Origin: Polyangiaceae bacterium
GTDB taxonomy: Bacteria; Myxococcota_A; Polyangia; Polyangiales; Polyangiaceae
Assembly (NCBI GenBank): GCA_020633235.1
Contig: JACKEA010000001.1
Location: 558,001 to 622,000 of the forward strand
Length of the DNA: 64,000 nt
Direction of reading: 5' to 3'
Shown here: piece after piece, positions 44,801-51,788 of the stretch
Layout: the number at the start of each line of letters is the position of its first letter
How positions within the stretch are numbered: position 1 is the stretch's first letter
The notes under the pieces: model-generated
Databases searched by the model: none
What the model saw: the letters and a program-made list of their open reading frames with translations, nothing else
Told to the model about the DNA's origin: nothing
Made by a program: the position numbers and the translations under genes

Positions 44801-46142
44801 TGGTGAAGGTCTCGTCCACCTCGGTGCGGGCCATGGCGCCCGCGATGCGTACCTTCACGGAATGCGCCGTGAGGGTGACCGCGCCGGCGCGCTCCTGCTT
44901 CTCCCCGGGCTTCTTGGCGGAGAGCTGGCCCAGGCCGCGGGAGGTCGCCTCTTCACTCGGATCTTCCGCCAGGGTGGATTCGCTCCAGGCCAGGGCTTCA
45001 CCCAAGGCGGGCGCGGAGCTCACGAAGGGCGGAGCCCCGGCCACCACGCGGCCTTCTTCGCCGGCGCGCACCTCCACGGAGCGGTCATTTTCGTCGGTGA
45101 GCTTCACCACGCCGCGGCTCACGTCCACGGTGGCGCTGTCGTCCACCACCGAAAGCGCGAGCTTGGTGCCGAGCACCTCCACGTGCCCCTTTGGCAGATC
45201 GAAGCGCGCCGTCTGTCCTTCCACGTGCGCCACGTCTGCCACCAACGCGCCGGACTCGAGCTTGGCGCGCCGTGACTCGTCGCCCGTGAGAGACAGCCGC
45301 GTGGCGCGGTCCAGCACTACCTGGGTGCCGTCCGCGAGCTCCACGTGCGCGCGGGTGCTGCCATCCGTGACCAGCACGGAGCCCGCGCCGATCTCGCCGT
45401 CCTTCGAAAGCGGCGTGCAGCTGGCGCCTTCGGGGTCGCACACCTTGAGGCCCCCCGCCGGTCCGCTCACGGCCTGCACGGCGCCGCGCCAAGCGCTCTT
45501 GGACTCGCCCAGCCCCACGCCGCCGCCGGAACGCATCACCACGATCGCCGCCGCCGCCGCCGCCACCAGAGCGCCCGCGCCACCGGCGATCAGCCAGCGT
45601 CGACGCTTGGAGAACGACAGCACCCGCGGTCGCGCGTCCACCGGCTCACGCACCGGCGGCGGCGCTTCTTCACGCGCCGGATGGTCCTCCGTGCGGGCCG
45701 GGACGTCTTCCGTGCGCGCGGGCACGTCCTCCGTGCGCGCCGGCGTGCTCCCGGTCTGCGCCGGCATCTCTTCCGTGGCCGTCGGCGCGGGGAGCTCCTC
45801 ACTGCTCGCGGGCTCTTCCGGCGCCGGCACGCTGGGCAGCGTGTCGCCGCTCTTGGCCTCCGCGGCAGGCTCCGGAGCGCGCTCCACCGGCCCCGACTGC
45901 GTGTGAGGGAAGCGTCGGTCGAGCTCCGCCAGCACGCGCGTTTCGAGATCCGCCGGGGCTTCGTAGTCCAGCGCCGCGTCCGCCACCATCGCCGGCAGCG
46001 CTTCGGCATCGTGCCGCGCATCGCGGCAGCGATCGCAATCGGCCACGTGATCGTAGAGGCGATCCGCCGCCGAGCCGTCGAGGATCTCTGCCATGTGCTC
46101 CTCCACCTCGGCGCACAGGACGTCCTGGTTCGTGTCGGTCAT
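41838..46142 (-). CDS. giant anti-sigma / FecR / VIT / VWA protein
   Basis: 1434 residues. N-terminal zinc-binding anti-sigma domain with His32, Cys36 and Cys39 (HVADCDRC); a repetitive Pro/Glu linker with four PARTEDV-like heptads (about 135-158); membrane helix (about 182-203); FecR domain (about 217-365) with VLDRATRLSL and VEVLGTKLALSVVDD; VIT domain (about 420-550); VWA domain with DSSRSM metal site near residue 699 and TPTVGE; a helical TPR part (about 1147-1265); and a terminal beta domain with GGGDVDLALLHPDG. It should hold the ECF sigma factor at the membrane until an external signal reaches the periplasmic domains. Gene start at 46142 is 4 bases after the sigma stop. Confidence 0.92.
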   Translation of the reverse strand: MTDTNQDVLCAEVEEHMAEILDGSAADRLYDHVADCDRCRDARHDAEALPAMVADAALDYEAPADLETRVLAELDRRFPHTQSGPVERAPEPAAEAKSGDTLPSVPAPEEPASSEELPAPTATEEMPAQTGSTPARTEDVPARTEDVPARTEDHPAREEAPPPVREPVDARPRVLSFSKRRRWLIAGGAGALVAAAAAAIVVMRSGGGVGLGESKSAWRGAVQAVSGPAGGLKVCDPEGASCTPLSKDGEIGAGSVLVTDGSTRAHVELADGTQVVLDRATRLSLTGDESRRAKLESGALVADVAHVEGQTARFDLPKGHVEVLGTKLALSVVDDSATVDVSRGVVKLTDENDRSVEVRAGEEGRVVAGAPPFVSSAPALGEALAWSESTLAEDPSEEATSRGLGQLSAKKPGEKQERAGAVTLTAHSVKVRIAGAMARTEVDETFTNTTNDVLEGIYRFPIPPDAKIERLALEVDGKMEEGAFVDRERAAAIWRGAIVNAAPQIRREIKDEIVWVPGPWRDPALLEWQRGGRFELRIYPIPKKGSRRVVLAYTQVIHPTGGVRRYSYPLAHDPSGSTRVDKFDVDIQVRGNDPTFGVKSRGYELSRAKSGDADELSMHQNGFSPSGDLTVEYALANRDAELTAWAYQPPASEKDKIAKKAGEEADAHQDDAYVALALRPKLPRAREAVERTVAVVVDSSRSMYGESYRRATAVASKTIRELDRRDHFTLLACDTECQVLPGGVQTPSAQAAVDAKRFLEGIAPEGASDVTQSIAAARKAVSGANGELRIVYIGDGTPTVGEIRPAYVTRAVERAVPPGSGTVTTVAVGADSDLDTLDAVARGGGGVVLPFVPGQTTAEAAYAVLGATYGTTLRDVVVELPPGLTEVAPKRVGSILAGSEELVVARMDKSQLDGTVVVRGKLGKESFEQRYPLKLAASESKGNAFVPRLFAATRIQDLERETDAESKKEAIRLSSAFDVASRFTSLLVLESEAMFRAFGLDNTRTSHQWTGEEAAESSVAAGAIDVDDEEADAFDGLSAKDDSGYKKSKSANGPMAIGGATASGAGGLSRGHASAPMARPAPKPAATSGDFAASEAAKAPPQIAVDEEPPMWRQPRRMIPMRRIWERKGTIEAGRVTPKAATPSAIAAAERDLDQNPNRREAVKKVYTLYALAGDVERAFTTAERWSEKEPLDPEALTARADLAARSGDRDLAIRILGSVVDVRPDDVASQERLARLHRWAGRPEMGCRHSLAIAQIRSKDPKLLAEAVSCARQTGESRMADDMLAAVSDSERTIAERLVTKVDARKDDLSGDLRVEANWNGGGDVDLALLHPDGHRVSWLGAPTRSVISATDVTSTRHEGLALRGAKPGEYVVEVVRASGNGPIRGDVTITVAGTRRTLPFDLEGNRETVGIAKVSMQSRLVPVNGGFIGWRR

Positions 46143-46146
46143 CGTC

Positions 46147-46740
46147 TCACTCCTTGCTTCCCACTGCATCCCTGAGCTTCGCCAGGGCTCGTGACACGCG
46201 CTTGCGTGCCGTAGCTTCTTCCACCCCACATGCGATCCCCACCTCTCGGAACGAGAGCTCGCTGGCGTAGCGGAGCACCAGCGCTTCTCGTTCGCTCGGG
46301 CGGATCGTCGACAGCGCCGCACGCGCCCGTTCCGCGCGCCGACGCCGTTCGATCATCTCCTCGGCGCCGTCGCCGCGCTCCGAGTCGTGCACCAAACGCA
46401 GCCGCGAGGTACGTCGCGCCGTGCGCTCGAGGTGCCGCGCGCATTTGCGCCGCGCGATGGCCAAGAGCCACGCGCGAATCGACCCTTCGCCGCGAAACCC
46501 CGCGAAGCCCGCGTGGGCGTCGATCAGTGTCTCTTGCACCAGGTCATCGGCTTCCGAGCTCGAACCCACCATCGCCATGCACAGCCGGCCGATGGCCGTG
46601 CCGTGGTGGCGTGCGCACAAGGAAAGTGCCGTACGGTGATCGCCACTCGAAATGGCGTCGCCGATGGCGCGATCCTCCGCTGATGTCTCGAGGTTCGTCT
46701 TTGGGACTGTCGCTTCTGTTTCCGCCATGTGCCCGCCCAT
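46147..46740 (-). CDS. ECF-family RNA polymerase sigma factor
   Basis: 197 residues. Region 2 (about 50-95) includes EADDLVQETLIDAHAGFAGF, the core-binding and -10-recognising part; region 4 (about 140-190) contains RPSEREALVLRYASELSFRE and the helix-turn-helix GIACGVEEATARKRVSRAL. No extra domain. Starts at 46740 or, perhaps, the in-frame ATG at 46728. The following gene is its probable anti-sigma factor. Target genes likely include this operon itself. Confidence 0.92.
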   Translation of the reverse strand: MGGHMAETEATVPKTNLETSAEDRAIGDAISSGDHRTALSLCARHHGTAIGRLCMAMVGSSSEADDLVQETLIDAHAGFAGFRGEGSIRAWLLAIARRKCARHLERTARRTSRLRLVHDSERGDGAEEMIERRRRAERARAALSTIRPSEREALVLRYASELSFREVGIACGVEEATARKRVSRALAKLRDAVGSKE

Positions 46741-46756
46741 GCTCCGCTCCTCGCTC

Positions 46757-46787
46757 GTCTAGGAAGTGGATTCGAGTCGTCGGTTCG
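46757..46787 (-). promoter_or_regulatory. candidate ECF-type promoter of the sigma operon
   Basis: Minus strand: CGAACC (46782-46787), then, 18 bases further, CCTAGAC (46757-46763). A GAACC-type -35 with a short -10 is usual for ECF promoters, and such operons are often self-regulated. The distance to the ATG (about 17 bases) is tight. Offered as a candidate only. Confidence 0.35.
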
Positions 46788-46891
46788 TGACCGAAAAAGA
46801 CAACGGAAGAGCCGGGCCGAGCTTGCACGAGCGGGGCGTTACCGCGTTGGACCAACAAGCGGCCCCGGACCCAAGCAGTGGAATTTGTTGG

Positions 46892-46920
46892 TTTTTGTTG
46901 ATGGCGGCGCGATCCCCGGC
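46892..46920. repeat. short intergenic repeat, family B copy 3
   Basis: TTTTTGTTGATGGCGGCGCG then ATCCCCG, upstream of the APH-type kinase gene. Confidence 0.5.
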
Positions 46921-46996
46921 GGGTCCCGGATCGCCCTTTTGCTACGGTCGTCGGCACGGCGCCGGCGGTTCGGCGTCGAACACCCGTGGAGGACCC

Positions 46997-48103
46997 GTGG
47001 CCGAGAGCATCGAGAAAAGCCTCGAGCCCGCGCTCGCCGCCGCTGTGGCGCGGCTGATGCCGGGGGCGGAGCTGATCTCCGTGCGGCCCTTCGGCGTGGA
47101 CGAGGGCGAAGAGGATCTTGGGACGCACAAAGGCATCGGCTACGGATCGCCGCTGCGGCTCACGGTCCGCCGCGCGGACGGTCGGCAGGAGACTTTGGTG
47201 TTCCACACCGCGAAGGCGGACCAGTTCGGTCACGACCGGCGCGCGGATCGCGCGGCGGAGATGCTCCTCGGCTTCGATCGCTTCGGCGGCATTCCGGCGC
47301 ACGTCGCGGCGTTGGACGTGGGCGCCGTGTCGAAGGACGGCGAGCGGCTCATCTCCTTGGCGGAGGCGGGCGAGTTCTATCTGCTCACCAGCTACGCGGA
47401 GGGTCACCTGTACGCGGACGAGCTCCGGGAGATCGCGCGCCGCGGTTCGCTCACGCCGCGGGATGGTGAGCACGCGGAGGCGCTCGCGCGCTACCTGGTG
47501 GCGCTTCATTCCGAGCGCATCGATGACCCACGTCGCTACCAGCGGGCGATCCGAGACCTGGTGGGTAGCGGTGAAGGCGTGTTCGGCCTGGTCGACGCCT
47601 ACGCGGACGACGTGCCGGCGGCATCGCCGGAACGCATCGCCGCCATCGAGACCCGCTGCGTGGAGCACCGGCGCCGCTTGAAGAAGCAGAGCGAACGCCT
47701 GCGACGGACCCACGGCGACTTCCACCCCTTCAACGTCGTGTTCCAGAACGGCGAGCCGGCGGTGCTGGACGCCTCCCGCGGCTGCATGGGAGACGCCGCG
47801 GACGACGTCACCTGCATGGCCATCAACTACGTGTTCTTCGCGGTGGAGCACCCTGACACCTGGCGGGGCGTGTTCTCCGAGCTGTGGCACCGTTTTTGGC
47901 GCGTGTACCTGCAGGCGAGCGGAGACCGGGAGGTCTTGCGGGTGTGCGCGCCGTTCCTGGCCTGGCGCGGCCTGGTGGTGGCCAACCCGCTCTGGTACCC
48001 CCAGGTCAGCGAGGGCGCCCGGGACCGGGTTCTCCGGCTGATCGAGAAAACGCTGGACGCCGAGGCCTTCGATCCCGCATTTGCGGACGAGGTGCTGGCA
48101 TGA
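46997..48103 (+). CDS. aminoglycoside-phosphotransferase-like kinase
   Basis: 368 residues. APH-fold signature RRTHGDFHPFNVVF (catalytic Asp in HGDFH) with a downstream Asp in AVLDASRGCMGDAADDV for metal. The N-terminal lobe has an extended HKGIGYGSPLRL region. The substrate is unknown; the family includes drug, choline, homoserine and sugar kinases. The GTG at 46997 follows GGAGGA at ideal spacing. Its TGA overlaps the APS kinase ATG, coupling the two; APH-plus-kinase pairs or fusions are widespread in bacteria. Confidence 0.88.
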   Translation: MAESIEKSLEPALAAAVARLMPGAELISVRPFGVDEGEEDLGTHKGIGYGSPLRLTVRRADGRQETLVFHTAKADQFGHDRRADRAAEMLLGFDRFGGIPAHVAALDVGAVSKDGERLISLAEAGEFYLLTSYAEGHLYADELREIARRGSLTPRDGEHAEALARYLVALHSERIDDPRRYQRAIRDLVGSGEGVFGLVDAYADDVPAASPERIAAIETRCVEHRRRLKKQSERLRRTHGDFHPFNVVFQNGEPAVLDASRGCMGDAADDVTCMAINYVFFAVEHPDTWRGVFSELWHRFWRVYLQASGDREVLRVCAPFLAWRGLVVANPLWYPQVSEGARDRVLRLIEKTLDAEAFDPAFADEVLA

Positions 48104-48609
48104 GCGGAGTGGTGGTCTGGCTCACCGGGAAGCCGTCGTCGGGCAAGACGACGATGGCTCAGCACGTTGCGAGCGTTCTGCAACGGCAGGGCACGCCGGT
48201 GTGTGTGCTCGACGGCGACGAAGTGCGCACCGCGATGGTGCCCAAGCCCGGCTACGATCCGAAGACGCGGGACGAGTTCTACGCCACGCTGGCGAACGTC
48301 GCGGCGTTGCTCGCGCGGCAGGGCCTGGTGGTGCTGGTGAGCGCCACGGCCTACCTGCGCGGCTTTCGCGACCGAGCGCGGAGCGTGGCGCCGTCTTTCG
48401 TGGAAGTGTACGTGCACGCCAGCCAGGAAGAGGTCGAGCGGCGCGACTCGAAGGGGCTGTACAAGGCCGTCCACGCCGGACGCATCTCCGGCGTCCCGGG
48501 CGCCGACATCGTATTCGAGGAGCCCCTCGCCCCGGAGGTGCGCGCCGACGGCGGTAAGGACGAAGCCGCGGTCGAGAAGCTCTTGGCGGTGATCGCCGAA
48601 CGGACCTGA
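48100..48609 (+). CDS. cysC: adenylylsulfate kinase-like protein (CysC family)
   Basis: 169 residues. P-loop GKPSSGKTT (10-18; usual GLSGAGKST in CysC), LDGDEVR (substrate-binding), and the family run VEVYVHASQEEVERRDSKGL, which matches the FVDTPLEVCEKRDPKGLY motif of APS kinases. The expected reaction phosphorylates APS to PAPS. No ATP sulfurylase is encoded nearby; the unusual P-loop and linkage to an APH protein leave room for another substrate. The ATG overlaps the upstream stop (ATGA). Confidence 0.85.
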   Translation: MSGVVVWLTGKPSSGKTTMAQHVASVLQRQGTPVCVLDGDEVRTAMVPKPGYDPKTRDEFYATLANVAALLARQGLVVLVSATAYLRGFRDRARSVAPSFVEVYVHASQEEVERRDSKGLYKAVHAGRISGVPGADIVFEEPLAPEVRADGGKDEAAVEKLLAVIAERT

Positions 48610-48611
48610 GC

Positions 48612-49526
48612 GTGCCGGAGCTGCCCGACGTCGCGGTGTACCTCGAGCGCATCGACGCGCTGTTTCGTGGCCAGCGGCTCGAACGGGTGCGGGTGGCGTC
48701 CCCCTTCTTGGTGCGGAGCTTCGACCCGCCCATGAAAGAGGCGGAGGGTCAGCGGCTGCTGGGCACCCGCCGCATGGGCAAGCGCCTGGTGCTCGAGCTC
48801 TCTTCGGATCTGTTCTTGGTGCTGCACCTGATGATCGCCGGGCGCCTGCGCCTGCGCGACGTGGGCGCGGCCGTCCCCAAGAAGCTCGGCCTGGCGGCCT
48901 TCGATTTCGAGACCGGCGCGCTGCTCTTGACCGAGGCCAGCAGCAAGAAGCGCGCGAGCCTGCACCTGGTGCGCGGCTCGGCGGCCCTCGAGCCCTTTCG
49001 TCGCTCCGGGGTGGAGCCTCTGGAGGCGAGCGCCGATGCGTTCGCGGAGGCCCTACGCCGGGAGAATCGCACGCTGAAGCGCGCGCTCACGGATCCGAAC
49101 ATCGTAAGCGGCGTGGGCAACGCCTACTCCGACGAGATCTTGTTCACCGCGAAGCTGTCACCGGGCAAGCGCACCGGCCAGCTCGGGGACGACGAGATGG
49201 AGCGATTGTGGCGCGCCACGGTGGACACCCTCACGCAGTGGACCTGTCGCTTGCGAGAAGAAGTGGGCGACGGGTTTCCGGAAAAGGTGACGGCGTTCCG
49301 CGAGGGCATGGCGGTGCACGGTCGCTACAAGCAGCCGTGCCCGGTGTGTGGCACCCTGGTGCAGCGCATCCGCTACGCCGACAACGAGCTCGACTACTGC
49401 CCGCGCTGCCAGACGGACGGACGCTTGCTCGCGGATCGCGGGCTGTCACGACTCTTGGGCCAAGACTTCCCGAAGCGGATCGAAGAGCTGGAAGAACGGC
49501 AGGCCGAGACGAAGCGCCGGAGCTGA
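48612..49526 (+). CDS. Fpg/Nei-family DNA glycosylase
   Basis: 304 residues. MPELPD N-terminus (Pro2 is the nucleophile, Glu3 the acid; usual MPELPE), Lys in MGKRLVLEL as the beta-lobe lysine, DPNIVSGVGNAYSDEIL helix-two-turn-helix, and the C-terminal zinc finger CPVCGTLVQRI...YCPRCQ. It removes oxidised bases and nicks DNA at the lesion. About 30 residues longer than typical MutM, with a polar tail after the zinc finger. Starts with GTG 2 bases after cysC; the fused order may reflect co-transcription only. Confidence 0.92.
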   Translation: MPELPDVAVYLERIDALFRGQRLERVRVASPFLVRSFDPPMKEAEGQRLLGTRRMGKRLVLELSSDLFLVLHLMIAGRLRLRDVGAAVPKKLGLAAFDFETGALLLTEASSKKRASLHLVRGSAALEPFRRSGVEPLEASADAFAEALRRENRTLKRALTDPNIVSGVGNAYSDEILFTAKLSPGKRTGQLGDDEMERLWRATVDTLTQWTCRLREEVGDGFPEKVTAFREGMAVHGRYKQPCPVCGTLVQRIRYADNELDYCPRCQTDGRLLADRGLSRLLGQDFPKRIEELEERQAETKRRS

Positions 49527-49659
49527 GGCGAGCCGCAGCCGTGCTGTGCACTCGAGTCCGTTTCGGCGGCTCTGGTCGATGTCCCTCTGTGCCAACGTGG
49601 CTTGAGACAGCCTCCCTCTGGAAACCTGTGTAGCAAAGGGCGGAGAATGGTCGTGAATC

Positions 49660-50991
49660 GTGCCCAAGCCAAACCCCATGCGTACGTCGCACTACGAGAC
49701 CCCGAACAACGGAAGTGGAGTCGCCAACGAAACCGTTCCGCGCAAGAAGCGCCGAAGGTTCACCGCGGCGGAGAAGCTTCGCATCGTTCGTGAGGCTACA
49801 GCCTGTGCATTGATGGTCTGCGTCGTTCCTGCTGGTGGGTGTGGCAGCACGAGCGCCGACCCCAGCAAGGACGGAGGTGCCGGCGGTACACACGATGGCG
49901 GCGTAGGGGTGCAGTGTGACGACGGCGCGTGGCGCACCATTGCGCCCCCGAGCGACGCGGCTCGGTCGTATCACGCGGCGCGCCGGTTCAATGACGAGGT
50001 CATCGTATGGGGCGGGCTGGACGCCCGGCTCGGTGCAGGACCGAAGCAGCGACTGAGCTCCGGCTGGCGCCTGAACGTGCTGACCGGACACGTAAGCCCT
50101 TTGGCCCTCGAAGGCGCTCCGACGCAGCGCAAGGAGTACCCGGCTGTCGCGCTGATGGGGCACTCGCTCTATGTCTGGGGTAACAACCTGGAGCTGACTG
50201 AAGCTCAAGGACGCCGGTATGATCTGGATACGGACCAGTGGCTGGAAATGAGCTCGCAGGGCGAGCCGTCGCGGCGCGAGTATATGCACGCCCCCCAACC
50301 CCGCGGGATGTCCTGGGTGATCTGGGGGGGCGATATCGCAACTGGACCGGTTGCGAACGGAGCACGCTACGACGCGGAGACAGACTCATGGCAGGCCATC
50401 CCAGACGCGCCGTTCGTCAACTCATATGCTGGCGACGTGAGCCTGAGCGACGGCCGCACGCTGTCTTGGGGAGGACAGACAGATGGCAACACGATTGCTG
50501 CGGGGGTAACGTTGAACGCGGCTGCGACTGAATGGACTACCCTACCCTCCGGGAACGCGCCACCAGTACTGTATTCACCGCTGGTCGAGTACGCCCCGCT
50601 GAACAACTCACTGCTGGTCTGGGGCAATGAACCACTCAATGATGGCAGGCGCTTCGACATTCCATCATCTAGCTGGCAGGCTATGTCGACGGACGGATCG
50701 CCCTTCGCTCATTCGGGAGCTGCGGCAGTTGCCGGAGTCACGGCGGACCGAGAACGCCTCGTCGTATTCGGCGGCGTTTCCCTCGAAGGGAAGCTGAGCG
50801 ACGGCGGCATCTACGACGTGACTACTGATTCCTGGTCCGCTCTGCCAAGCGGGGCGTGCGCTCCGCCAGGACTTCAAGGCGCGAGTATGACCGCGGTCGA
50901 CACCGCCGAGGGGAGCTTCATCGTCATCTGGGGCGGCGTGGACGACGCGAAGGATCCGGAACGTGGCTACATCCTGAAGCTCCCGGAGTGA
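49660..50991 (+). CDS. chimera: IS3-type transposase N-terminus fused to Kelch-like lipoprotein
   Basis: 443 residues. Residues about 28-50 (PRKKRRRFTAAEKLRIVREA) are the N-terminal DNA-binding part of an IS3-group OrfA-type transposase (usually followed by DACTEPGELGALLRREGLY). Within TATACA the frame switches to ALMVCVVPAGGC, the end of a lipoprotein signal with lipobox, then a short Gly/Asp linker and a Kelch-like propeller (about 85-440) with repeated WGG motifs (VIVWGGLDA, VIWGGDIA, VFGGVSLE). The upstream hydrophobic part of the signal is missing. It could be non-functional, exported poorly, or use an internal ATG at 49813, which leaves too short a signal. An IS insertion and decay is the simplest explanation. 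Confidence 0.85.
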   Translation: MPKPNPMRTSHYETPNNGSGVANETVPRKKRRRFTAAEKLRIVREATACALMVCVVPAGGCGSTSADPSKDGGAGGTHDGGVGVQCDDGAWRTIAPPSDAARSYHAARRFNDEVIVWGGLDARLGAGPKQRLSSGWRLNVLTGHVSPLALEGAPTQRKEYPAVALMGHSLYVWGNNLELTEAQGRRYDLDTDQWLEMSSQGEPSRREYMHAPQPRGMSWVIWGGDIATGPVANGARYDAETDSWQAIPDAPFVNSYAGDVSLSDGRTLSWGGQTDGNTIAAGVTLNAAATEWTTLPSGNAPPVLYSPLVEYAPLNNSLLVWGNEPLNDGRRFDIPSSSWQAMSTDGSPFAHSGAAAVAGVTADRERLVVFGGVSLEGKLSDGGIYDVTTDSWSALPSGACAPPGLQGASMTAVDTAEGSFIVIWGGVDDAKDPERGYILKLPE

Positions 50992-51000
50992 GCCGGCGTA

Positions 51001-51035
51001 GCGCGAGGGTTCCGCGCCGGACCAGCCCCCTCTGG
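51001..51035. repeat. dispersed GC-rich intergenic repeat, copy 3
   Basis: GGTTCCGCGCCGGACCAGCC and flanks, inverted relative to copy 2 (37313-37351). Lies in the convergent gap between the Kelch chimera and a lipoprotein gene. Confidence 0.65.
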
Positions 51036-51049
51036 TGTCGACCTCGGGC

Positions 51050-51649
51050 TCAGCAGCCGTGCATCCAGTCGCCCATCCCGTCTTCGAGGGGCTTGCTCGA
51101 GCCGTTGTCGAAGCGGACGGCGAGCTGGGCTTCACACGCCTTTGGCAGCTTCTCCTTGGGCAGCCAGATGTCGAAGACCCCGTCCTTGTGGTTGGACGAA
51201 GCGACGACGATGGAGCCCTTGTGCTTTTGGGTGAAGGTCGCCTGGTAAGCGATGGCCTTGCCCTCCGGAACCACGCGCCGGCCGTCGGCGTCGAGCAGCA
51301 CGACGCGCACCAGGGCCTTGGGTCCGCCGAGGTCGATCTCCACGATGTGCACCGCGACGACCGTCCGAAAGCTTTCGGCGGAGCTCTTGGCGAGCTCGCA
51401 GCCGGCGCTCTCCGCGTGCACCCAGTGAGTTGGCGAGGACGGCGCGTCCGCCGGCTTCCAGGCGCACTTCGGTGCAGCGAGAGCTGGTTCGGGTGGAGAC
51501 GTGGAGGGGGTCGGAAGCGTGGAAGGCGCCGGGGCAGTGACGGACGTGGTCGACGGCACGGACGGCGCTGCAGTGCGCGGGGTCGACGACGTATCCGGAC
51601 AGCCCACCAGCAGGGGGACGCAAACCGTTGGAACCCAGAGCCGAGTCAC
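51050..51649 (-). CDS. small Pro/Thr-linker lipoprotein
   Basis: 199 residues from a GTG. Signal peptide RLWVPTVCVPLLVGC with lipobox LVGC, a Pro/Ser/Thr linker (about 18-58), then a compact alpha/beta domain with LVRVVLLDADGRRVV and QATFTQKHKGSIVV strands, and a C-terminal Cys pair (GDWMHGC). Four mature Cys could give two disulfides. No family recognised. Divergent from the lipoprotein at 51789. Confidence 0.8.
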   Translation of the reverse strand: MTRLWVPTVCVPLLVGCPDTSSTPRTAAPSVPSTTSVTAPAPSTLPTPSTSPPEPALAAPKCAWKPADAPSSPTHWVHAESAGCELAKSSAESFRTVVAVHIVEIDLGGPKALVRVVLLDADGRRVVPEGKAIAYQATFTQKHKGSIVVASSNHKDGVFDIWLPKEKLPKACEAQLAVRFDNGSSKPLEDGMGDWMHGC

Positions 51650-51704
51650 CGCGCCAGGCTACTGCGCCGAGCACCCGGGTCAACTCCAGGGGTGAGGCTG
51701 TTCG

Positions 51705-51741
51705 CACCGCGAGCTTCCGCGGCGGACCAACCCCCTGCTGG
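51705..51741. repeat. dispersed GC-rich intergenic repeat, copy 4
   Basis: TTCCGCGGCGGACCAACCCC with flanks CACCGCGAGC and CTGCTGG; reverse complement of copy 2. In the divergent gap between two lipoprotein genes. Confidence 0.7.
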
Positions 51742-51788
51742 AAACGGTGGCCGAAGCGCCGGAGCCGAGGCCGGGGTATGCTTCGGCC

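Noticed and set aside
42066..45275. Open frame of 1069 codons on the plus strand
   Set aside because: Lies opposite the anti-sigma/VWA gene; His/Arg/Gly-rich with no domain. High GC makes long antisense frames common.
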